A DNA stretch of 10,399 nt, taken from the NCBI GenBank assembly GCA_937906455.1, contig CALCYT010000011.1:1-10399 (forward strand), given 5' to 3'. A model generated the notes under the pieces. It made no database searches. It saw only the letters and a program-made list of their open reading frames with translations, and had not been told where the DNA came from. The translations under genes were made by a program, and so were the position numbers. This DNA is from an uncultured Bacteroidales bacterium (GTDB taxonomy: Bacteria > Bacteroidota > Bacteroidia > Bacteroidales > F082). Positions 1 through 5,238 of this stretch are shown piece after piece (positions within the stretch are counted from its first letter, which is position 1; the number at the start of each line of letters is the position of its first letter).

Positions 1-43
1 TTTTGTGACGAAATTTTTTCCGGAAATACTGAGTAACGATAGG

Positions 44-72
44 TTTTAATATGAAAAATATTGTTATTTTTG
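44..72 (+). promoter_or_regulatory. Bacteroidota-type promoter of the TPR/HTH gene
   Basis: TATTTTTG at 65-72 matches the Bacteroidota -7 consensus TAnnTTTG. TTTT at 44-47, 17 bp further upstream, is a weak -33 candidate. The -7 box ends only 4 bases before the ATG at 77, so a transcript from this promoter would be leaderless or nearly so. The motif match is seen directly; its use as a promoter is inferred. Confidence 0.5.
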
Positions 73-76
73 CAAA

Positions 77-1828
77 ATGAAGATAAAAACTGTCATATTT
101 TACGCTTTTGGGGTGCTTTTGTGTCTTGTGGCGCAATCGTGCTGGCGATTTTCACTTTATTCTGAAAAAGATACACCCTTACATTACGCAGTGTTGCAAA
201 CAATAAGCGACACCATGACGTGCTGCCCCGATGTGGCACTTAATTTATTAATAGGTGTTTCCGATACCGTTGACGAACAAGGTCTTTCAAAACCGGATTA
301 TTGCGAATATCAGATACTGATTGCCGAAGCCCTCTATAAAAACGAATGTTCTCAGTCAAACAGCTTTGCTGTAGCTGAAGCGGTGAATTATTATGACAGC
401 CTCGCTCAAATATATCCTAAAAATGTGGATGTTCTTTTCCAAAAATCACGTGCACATTACTATAATGCTGTGGGTGAAAGCGAAAAAAACGACATTAAAA
501 AAGCATGCGCCGAGTATCTTATCTCTTTGAAAACCATAAATCAGATAAAGGGGAAAGACAGGACTTTCAATGTGAATTATTTTAATGGATTGATATATAA
601 CAGATTGTCCGAAATATATTATAATTTTACCAGCGATTCGGCTTTTCAAATATACAAAAAAGCCAATGATGAATTTATAAAATGCCGTGCAAATTATCCC
701 ATTGCTATCAATTTCAGTAAAATGGCAAAATTATTAGCGACAGACAATAGATATAATGAATCAGAGATGTATCTTGCGATGGCGGATTCATTGTTGTGTA
801 ATGACTTAACCATTGACGAATGTGACAAAGACAGATTAAGAGACGCCATGTTAATGACAAAAGCCCTTAATTTATGTGATGCTGAAAACAGGTGTTATGA
901 GGCTCTGTGTATTATGAAAAGATGCCATAATCATGATGATGAATCAAAAATCATTAAGAGTGCGGTTCTTGCAGAAATGTATTATCAAAATAGCATTATT
1001 GATTCCGCCTTGTATTATTACGAAATGGCAGTTGAAAACAATCATCCCGCAAAAATGACAGCGATAAGTCGTATTATAGATATCTGTAATGTTTTAGGCG
1101 ACAATGAAAAAGCGGCATATTACGCCCCTTATCTTGCCGAAGAAACCAATCAAGAACTTGAACTATCGCCTTTGAAAGCCGAACTTGTGGCTATGTATGA
1201 ACAGTATGAAGCAGATAAGCATAAGGCGGAAAAAAGAGATTTGTGGATAAAAATAATCATGGCGCTTTTTGTTGGTGATATTATCCTTTTGGTTGTCTTT
1301 TGTGTCATGTATATAATGAGAATAAACAGACATAAAAATGAAATTAACAAAAAAGACCGGTATATCAGAACTCTTCATGGAAAAATAAAAAAGAAATCTG
1401 AAGAGAACAAAAATGTTAATGAGGATAATGTGAAAGAGGCACGCCAGCCTATACCATTTAATGAAAGAATGCAGAACATCAGGAGAGACGATTTGTGCAA
1501 GAAACTTTACTCAATAACCCAAATGCATATTAAAACAACCGTCAATTATCCTGAGTTGGTGTTGAGCGACAATGAAAAAATACATCTTATGGGACTGTTC
1601 GACATAGAGTTGAACGGGGTTTTGCAAAGCATAATCGGAAATAACCGACATCTGAAAAAGTCCGATGAGTTGTTGTTCTGCCTTTGCCTTCTCGGCTTGG
1701 ACGATAAGCATGTCGCTGCCGTAACAGGCAAATCCTATCACAGTGTTTTCGTACGCTCTCAAAAGTGTTTGGAAATATTGGGAGGCGGCGAAGACTTGCG
1801 GTCCGTTCTTATTGCTATTTTCAAATAA
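77..1828 (+). CDS. TPR-repeat protein with one membrane segment and C-terminal HTH; putative membrane-bound regulator
   Basis: A 583-residue protein. Residues 1-22 form a hydrophobic signal sequence ending in AQSC, so Cys22 may be lipidated, although the lipobox is loose. Residues about 30-385 are helical and rich in Tyr/Ala pairs (for example SALYYYEMA and KAAYYAPYLAEE), typical of degenerate TPR units. A single strong membrane helix lies at about 389-415, followed by a basic, Lys/Glu-rich probable coiled coil (about 418-455). The C-terminal 60 residues contain a LuxR-like HTH at about 541-563 (GLDDKHVAAVTGKSYHSVFV). The layout suggests periplasmic TPRs and a cytoplasmic DNA-binding tail, as in many uncharacterised Bacteroidota TPR regulators. 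No cognate kinase or target gene adjoins it; it converges on the next gene. It is visibly AT-richer than the aldolase or antiporter genes. The architecture is fairly sure; DNA binding and the signal sensed are inference. Confidence 0.8.
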   Translation: MKIKTVIFYAFGVLLCLVAQSCWRFSLYSEKDTPLHYAVLQTISDTMTCCPDVALNLLIGVSDTVDEQGLSKPDYCEYQILIAEALYKNECSQSNSFAVAEAVNYYDSLAQIYPKNVDVLFQKSRAHYYNAVGESEKNDIKKACAEYLISLKTINQIKGKDRTFNVNYFNGLIYNRLSEIYYNFTSDSAFQIYKKANDEFIKCRANYPIAINFSKMAKLLATDNRYNESEMYLAMADSLLCNDLTIDECDKDRLRDAMLMTKALNLCDAENRCYEALCIMKRCHNHDDESKIIKSAVLAEMYYQNSIIDSALYYYEMAVENNHPAKMTAISRIIDICNVLGDNEKAAYYAPYLAEETNQELELSPLKAELVAMYEQYEADKHKAEKRDLWIKIIMALFVGDIILLVVFCVMYIMRINRHKNEINKKDRYIRTLHGKIKKKSEENKNVNEDNVKEARQPIPFNERMQNIRRDDLCKKLYSITQMHIKTTVNYPELVLSDNEKIHLMGLFDIELNGVLQSIIGNNRHLKKSDELLFCLCLLGLDDKHVAAVTGKSYHSVFVRSQKCLEILGGGEDLRSVLIAIFK

Positions 1829-1843
1829 CAATAACCGATCCGA

Positions 1844-2455
1844 TTACTCAGGAATCTTCAGTGAATCCGCTCCTAATCGCTCCATCTCGCGGTTGAAACG
1901 GCGGCGGTTTCTATCAAGCTTTCTTTTTAAGCGTTCTCTCTTGTTAAACCTGTTGTAAATCAATGAAATAGGACTTATTACGCTTGCCGGGGGCTCTCTT
2001 ACAGGTTTCTTGTAAATCATCTTTTCATCATCTTTTTTCGAGATGCCTGGAACAAAAAACGGCTTCCGCCAAGGCATATTAACAATCTCATGCTTAAAAG
2101 TCTCATAATCAAGCCAAGGATATATCTCAACAGAATCAAGCATGATATTGCTTCTTATCAACTTGATTATCAATTCTTTATCTAAGATACTGTCTTTAGA
2201 AACAGGCATCCGCTGCCGGTCAAATCCCACACAGCTGACCCATAATGTATCTATGGACTTTGATTTTATCAGAAACCATCCTTCTTGGTTTGTCGTCGTC
2301 CCATAGCGTGATAACTCGCTGACAATGTTTACGTTGGGTATCGCTGTCAGACTGTCTTCCGAAAAAATCCTTCCTTTTACGGTGAGATATTCTTCTTGTG
2401 CTGTAATTTTTAAAGCACAAAATACCAAAATCAGCAATAGGAAAAAGTTTTTCAT
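1844..2455 (-). CDS. Exported protein with carboxypeptidase-like regulatory domain
   Basis: A 203-residue protein with a clear signal peptide (residues 1-19, cleavage after KITA). A carboxypeptidase-D regulatory-like (CarboxypepD_reg-like) beta-sandwich spans about 23-105: TVKGRIFSEDSLTAIPNVNI, then TTTNQEGWFLIK and WVSCVGFDRQ. This is the fold found at the N terminus of many TonB-dependent receptors, but there is no plug or barrel here. A second segment, YPWLDYETFKHEIVNMPW (about 112-129), resembles a motif I associate with small Bacteroidota proteins of this type. The C terminus is very basic (KRERLKRKLDRNRRRF). Likely periplasmic or outer-membrane associated; the function is unknown. I see no -7 promoter motif between it and the upstream aldolase gene, so it may depend on read-through. 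It overlaps nothing and converges on the TPR gene with a 15-bp gap. Confidence 0.8.
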   Translation of the reverse strand: MKNFFLLLILVFCALKITAQEEYLTVKGRIFSEDSLTAIPNVNIVSELSRYGTTTNQEGWFLIKSKSIDTLWVSCVGFDRQRMPVSKDSILDKELIIKLIRSNIMLDSVEIYPWLDYETFKHEIVNMPWRKPFFVPGISKKDDEKMIYKKPVREPPASVISPISLIYNRFNKRERLKRKLDRNRRRFNREMERLGADSLKIPE

Positions 2456-2457
2456 AA

Positions 2458-2500
2458 AACAATAACGATGTAATCTGTTGTTTATTACATCGTTATTGTT
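2458..2500 (-). terminator. Perfect 17-bp inverted repeat; candidate fba terminator or 5' hairpin of the next gene
   Basis: Arms 2458-2474 (AACAATAACGATGTAAT) and 2484-2500 are exact reverse complements around a 9-base loop. On the minus strand the hairpin lies about 70 bases after the aldolase stop codon and 2 bases before the ATG of the exported-protein gene. Its 3' arm is U-rich and runs into UUAUG. It could terminate fba transcription with a poor U tract, or hide the downstream start region. The pairing is seen; the role is inferred. Confidence 0.45.
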
Positions 2501-2526
2501 ATTAGTCTATGGTCATTAGCGACATC

Positions 2527-2575
2527 GCTAATAGCTAACGGCTAATAGCTAACGGCTAATGGCTAATGGCTAATG
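2527..2575. repeat. Heptanucleotide array 1, seven units of GCTAAYR
   Basis: Seven consecutive 7-bp units read on the plus strand: GCTAATA or GCTAACG alternating four times, then GCTAATG three times, followed by a decayed GCTTAAT. On the minus strand the core is TTAGC. The aldolase stop codon (TAG, 2570-2572) lies inside the last full unit. At the other end the pattern reverses through the near-perfect palindrome at 2515-2532 (ATTAGCGA/TCGCTAAT with a 2-base centre). Confidence 0.95.
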
Positions 2576-3574
2576 GCTTAATTTCCCATTACTTCCCAGC
2601 ACATTGACAATCTTGTGCTCGTAAAGCTCCTTCATGTGGTCGCGTGCCGGTCCGAGGTACTTGCGCGGGTCGAACTCCGCCGGCTTCTCTGCCAGGGTCT
2701 TGCGGATTGCCGCTGTCATGGCGAGACGGCTGTCGGAGTCGATGTTAATCTTGCACACTGCCGACTTTGCTGCCTTGCGGAGCTGTTCCTCAGGAATGCC
2801 CACTGCTGCCTTCAAGCCGCCGCCGTATTTGTTGATGGTATCGACGTCGTCCTGCGGCACCGACGATGAGCCGTGAAGCACGATGGGGAAGCCCGGAAGC
2901 TCTTTCTCGATGGCCTCAAGCACGTCGAATGCTAATGGTGGTGGCACCAAACGGCCTGTCTTCGGGTCAACGGTGCACTGCTCAGGGGTGAACTTATATG
3001 CTCCGTGCGATGTTCCAATAGAAATGGCGAGCGAGTCAACGCCAGTCTTGGTCACAAAATCGACCACTTCTTCAGGTTTGGTGTAGTGGCTTGCCTCTGC
3101 TGAGACCTCATCTTCCACGCCTGCCAACACGCCGAGCTCGCCTTCGACTGTCACGTCATACTGATGAGCGTAATCAACGACCTTGCGGGTGAGAGCCACG
3201 TTTTCGTCGTAAGGCAGTGCCGAGCCGTCGATCATCACCGACGAGAAACCCATCTCTATGCAGTTTTTGCACAGCTCGAACGAGTCGCCGTGGTCGAGAT
3301 GAAGCACTATCTCAGGATGCTCGCAGCCGAGCTCTTTGGCGTATGCCACCGCACCTTCCGCCATATAACGGAGCAGTGTCTGGTTGGCGTAGTTACGCGC
3401 GCCTTTGGAAATCTGGAGAATAACAGGCGACTTCGTCTCAACCGCCGCCATGATGATGGCCTGCATCTGCTCCATGTTGTTGAAGTTGAAAGCCGGAATG
3501 GCATATCCGCCGTCAACAGCCTTTGCGAACATGTCACGGGTGTTCACTAACCCTAAATCTTTGTAGTTTACCAT
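2570..3574 (-). CDS. fba: Class II fructose-bisphosphate aldolase
   Basis: A 334-residue zinc enzyme that interconverts fructose 1,6-bisphosphate with glyceraldehyde 3-phosphate and dihydroxyacetone phosphate in the cytoplasm (glycolysis/gluconeogenesis). Visible motifs: AIPAFNFNN near residues 25-33; HLDHGDS at 92-98, with the likely proton-shuttle Asp94 and zinc ligand His95; VEGELG at 143-148 (acidic ligand region); IGTSHG at 186-191 (His190); IVLHGSSSVP at 231-240 (His234); and NIDSDSRLAMTAAIR at 277-291, which contacts phosphate and substrate. It looks full length and intact. The last two residues (Ser-His) and the stop codon are encoded by the heptad array; similar enzymes, from memory, end at or near GSNGKL. 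Its codons are GC-richer than those of the TPR and AlbA genes, consistent with a well-expressed core gene. The start is set by MVNYKDLGL, with a promoter box about 30 bases upstream. Confidence 0.98.
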   Translation of the reverse strand: MVNYKDLGLVNTRDMFAKAVDGGYAIPAFNFNNMEQMQAIIMAAVETKSPVILQISKGARNYANQTLLRYMAEGAVAYAKELGCEHPEIVLHLDHGDSFELCKNCIEMGFSSVMIDGSALPYDENVALTRKVVDYAHQYDVTVEGELGVLAGVEDEVSAEASHYTKPEEVVDFVTKTGVDSLAISIGTSHGAYKFTPEQCTVDPKTGRLVPPPLAFDVLEAIEKELPGFPIVLHGSSSVPQDDVDTINKYGGGLKAAVGIPEEQLRKAAKSAVCKINIDSDSRLAMTAAIRKTLAEKPAEFDPRKYLGPARDHMKELYEHKIVNVLGSNGKLSH

Positions 3575-3603
3575 ATTTTTTAATTTTAATGATTTTCTTT
3601 TTG

Positions 3604-3611
3604 CAAAAATA
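3604..3611 (-). promoter_or_regulatory. -7 box of the aldolase promoter
   Basis: Read on the minus strand, 3611-3604 is TATTTTTG, an exact TAnnTTTG match, about 30 bases before the aldolase ATG. A -33 element is not obvious. It lies back to back with the toxin-antitoxin promoter. Confidence 0.6.
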
Positions 3612-3652
3612 CAATTTTTTGTCTTATGTCTTCATATTGTAAAAATATTTTG

Positions 3653-3660
3653 TAATTTTG
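3653..3660 (+). promoter_or_regulatory. -7 box of the toxin-antitoxin promoter
   Basis: TAATTTTG exactly fits TAnnTTTG and ends 29 bases before the antitoxin ATG. TTG at 3637-3639 is closer than the usual -33 spacing (13 bp). No clear palindromic operator was found between the box and the ATG. Confidence 0.55.
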
Positions 3661-3689
3661 CAGATGAAAAAGAATAAATATTTATCGAT

Positions 3690-3917
3690 ATGAAGCCTTA
3701 CAAAACAGAAAACGAAAAAAACAACGAAGTTTCAGAACCTGAAGCTGTGTATGGTGTTGTGCAACAAAAGAATCCGATGCATCTTACCTCTAAGGAAACA
3801 GTACCTGATTGTTATATGACTTTGGAAGAATTCGGCAAATTGTTTCACAAAAAACTTGATGATTGCTATGCAAAGTTACAGAATTCTGATCAGCAAAGAT
3901 GCATCATCAGATCTTGA
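3690..3917 (+). CDS. Probable antitoxin of a RelE/ParE-type pair
   Basis: A 75-residue, mostly polar protein. Residues 1-40 look disordered (KTENEKNNEVSEPEAVYGVV). Residues 43-65 (YMTLEEFGKLFHKKLDDCYA) form an amphipathic helical segment of the kind antitoxins use to bind toxin. It has no recognisable ribbon-helix-helix or HTH DNA-binding domain. The call rests mainly on position: it lies directly upstream of, and overlaps by about 50 bases, a ParE/RelE-like toxin gene, and it has its own promoter. A helix placed near the C terminus would be the toxin-binding part. It would neutralise the toxin and possibly autoregulate the pair, although autoregulation is not supported by a visible DNA-binding fold. 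Confidence 0.65.
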   Translation: MKPYKTENEKNNEVSEPEAVYGVVQQKNPMHLTSKETVPDCYMTLEEFGKLFHKKLDDCYAKLQNSDQQRCIIRS

Positions 3918-4176
3918 TGACATGGCCGAGTATGTTGCTGGGATTTATCATCCCATTACTGGTCATAAATATGTTAACAGAATTTTGGAAAAGCTGTCAG
4001 CATTGAGAATTACTGCTGATGCAAATCCTTTAAGCAATTATGAAATAGCAAGAAGAATCAATCCTCTTGCAAAGACGATGTCGATAATGAATAGAAAATG
4101 GACAGTTGTATATCATGTTGAGTTTGATACTGTCATTATTGACAGGGTTTTACCGTCTAAAATGATGATTAAATAA
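3868..4176 (+). CDS. RelE/ParE-family toxin
   Basis: A 102-residue protein from ATG 3868; ATG 3859 and TTG 3856 are in-frame alternatives adding 3-4 residues. It has the RelE/ParE plan: an N-terminal strand YRILISKDAS (4-13), a long helical pair DLDDMAEYVAGIYHP...KYVNRILEKLSALR (15-47), then the C-terminal strands WTVVYHVEFDTVIIDRVLPSK (78-98). Family members either cut mRNA at the ribosome (RelE) or poison gyrase (ParE). The sequence does not settle which, although the closing strand pattern with a terminal Arg-Val-Leu-Pro-Ser resembles ParE-like Bacteroidota toxins. It overlaps the antitoxin by 50 bases in another frame, so the two are probably translationally coupled. It looks intact and is AT-rich. 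Confidence 0.82.
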   Translation: MQSYRILISKDASSDLDDMAEYVAGIYHPITGHKYVNRILEKLSALRITADANPLSNYEIARRINPLAKTMSIMNRKWTVVYHVEFDTVIIDRVLPSKMMIK

Positions 4177-4187
4177 AACCAAACTGC

Positions 4188-4227
4188 AAAAAAGACCTCA
4201 GACTTCAGCACCTAAAGTCTAAGGTCT
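4188..4227 (-). terminator. Intrinsic terminator of the antiporter operon, partly built from heptad repeats
   Basis: On the minus strand, 4227-4215 and 4205-4193 form a 13-bp stem with a 9-base loop. The only imperfect pair becomes a G-U wobble in minus-strand RNA but a C-A mismatch in plus-strand RNA. The hairpin is followed at once by a T run (A run at 4188-4193 on the plus strand). This is a convincing rho-independent terminator for the leftward genes. Its upstream arm consists of heptad-array units. Confidence 0.8.
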
Positions 4228-4251
4228 AAAGTCTAAGGTCTAACGTCTATT
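4217..4251. repeat. Heptanucleotide array 2, five units of GTCTAAN
   Basis: Five consecutive units on the plus strand: GTCTAAG, GTCTAAA, GTCTAAG, GTCTAAC, then GTCTATT, with a partial CCTAAA before them. On the minus strand the core is TTAGAC. The stop codon (TAG, minus strand, 4247-4249) of the two-helix membrane protein lies in the last unit. Confidence 0.95.
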
Positions 4252-4765
4252 TAAGACTATCAATCAGTTGCATGGCGTTCACGTCCCTATAGACAAGGAT
4301 GTCAGTTTGGGGTTTGAAGTCGAACGGCTCGTATTTGAACACCTGGACGGCAATGTATTTGTGGTCTTCAGAAAAGAAGAACACTATCTGCGCATTCCCC
4401 TCCTGCTGACGCTTGATGTCTTTAAAAACGCTGAAATTGTCGTTCTCCAAAGCCATCACGAGACGTTGCAAGTCGTTGGGATTGTAGTAGATGCTGTCTT
4501 TTGAGACAACACTGCCGGTCTCTTTGTCAATGAGATTGTTGCGCTGCCAAACCAACATGTAAAATGCTATGACAACTGCTACTATGCCCGCGAAAATCTC
4601 AGAGCCTTCCACCAAGCTGTTGTCGGTGAAAAACGCGAGATAAAACATCGCCAAGGCAAATACTATTAAAATAACACTGACTATTATTGAAGTCTTGTTT
4701 AGTTTTCTTTCCAATTCCGGTAAAGGGAAATTGTTGATATTTCCCGAATATGTTGCTGTTTTCAT
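4247..4765 (-). CDS. Uncharacterised protein with two membrane helices
   Basis: A 172-residue protein I do not recognise. The first 26 residues are cytosolic-looking and polar. Two membrane helices follow at about 27-48 (IIVSVILIVFALAMFYLAFF) and 57-74 (IFAGIVAVVIAFYMLVW), joined by a short loop. A soluble C-terminal domain of about 95 residues includes a probable mixed alpha/beta segment with strands QIVFFFSED and YIAVQVFKYE. It is the last gene before the strong terminator and is probably co-transcribed with the exported protein and antiporter genes upstream. It could assist or regulate the antiporter, but that is only suggested by position. Start ATG 4765; a longer start is not available in frame. 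Confidence 0.75.
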   Translation of the reverse strand: MKTATYSGNINNFPLPELERKLNKTSIIVSVILIVFALAMFYLAFFTDNSLVEGSEIFAGIVAVVIAFYMLVWQRNNLIDKETGSVVSKDSIYYNPNDLQRLVMALENDNFSVFKDIKRQQEGNAQIVFFFSEDHKYIAVQVFKYEPFDFKPQTDILVYRDVNAMQLIDSLK

Positions 4766-4784
4766 GATAATTTTTATTATTTAT

Positions 4785-4829
4785 ATTGTTGAATTCGAGT
4801 TATTTATTGATAAAGTATGATTCAACAAT
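4785..4829 (-). other. Intergenic 10-bp inverted repeat
   Basis: Arms ATTGTTGAAT (4785-4794) and its exact complement (4820-4829) flank a 25-base AT-rich loop, in the gap between the two small minus-strand genes and touching the stop codon of the upstream one (TGA, 4832-4830). It could be an mRNA hairpin adjusting relative expression or a protein site. No U tract follows, so it is not a clear terminator. Confidence 0.4.
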
Positions 4830-5204
4830 TCAAATAATAAGGTGTCTCAGCAGCACGACGAAATTGTCGTTTGGCGAGACGAAACAGCTTGTGATTTGCG
4901 ATGGATTTTTAGGGTTAAACGTTTTGAAATAACTCGACAATCTTCTGATTGTCAGTGTGTTATTTAAGTGATTTTGAATCTTTCTGGCTGTGGTGAGATG
5001 TATCGCCGGAGCGGAAATGTGATTTACGAGGAACGGCAGAATCATGTCGCCCGACTGTGCCGCAATCATGGCCTCGAACTGCCGGTCGTTGAAATCATGG
5101 AAATATCCTTGCGACACCTCTGTCTCGGTGAAACAAGGCTCCATCATCCTGAACCCAAGATGCGCCGCCACCAAAACAACCAAACATATCAAAAACCTCT
5201 TCAT
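4830..5204 (-). CDS. Small exported hypothetical protein
   Basis: A 124-residue protein, unrecognised. Residues 1-17 (MKRFLICLVVLVAAHLG) are a basic-then-hydrophobic signal peptide or anchor, so the mature part is probably periplasmic. Two cysteines (24, 107) could pair. A central part contains MILPFLVNHISAPAIHLTTA (54-73) and the end is hydrophobic (FVVLLRHLII). The ATG is at the exact edge of heptad array 3, 25 bases after the antiporter stop codon, which supports co-transcription with that gene. No catalytic motif is visible. The chance that it is a spurious frame is low, given the signal peptide, the tight spacing and the lack of a better frame. Confidence 0.68.
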   Translation of the reverse strand: MKRFLICLVVLVAAHLGFRMMEPCFTETEVSQGYFHDFNDRQFEAMIAAQSGDMILPFLVNHISAPAIHLTTARKIQNHLNNTLTIRRLSSYFKTFNPKNPSQITSCFVSPNDNFVVLLRHLII

Positions 5205-5238
5205 ACTCTAAACTCTAAACTCTACACTCTCAACTCTC
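5204..5238. repeat. Heptanucleotide array 3, five units of AACTCTA type
   Basis: Five units on the plus strand: TACTCTA, AACTCTA twice, CACTCTC, AACTCTC. On the minus strand the core is TTTAGAG. The array fills the whole gap between the antiporter stop codon (TGA, 5232-5230, inside the repeats) and the ATG of the next gene (5204-5202). Confidence 0.92.

Noticed and set aside
1829..1843. Shared bidirectional terminator between the first two genes
   Set aside because: The 15-bp gap shows no dyad; any terminator would have to lie inside the coding ends and none was seen.
2527..2575. CRISPR-like repeat array
   Set aside because: Units are 7 bp and contiguous with no spacers, and no cas genes are present.
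3164..3550. 128-residue plus-strand open frame opposite the aldolase
   Set aside because: Shadow of fba; the residue pattern mirrors its reverse complement and shows no family motif.
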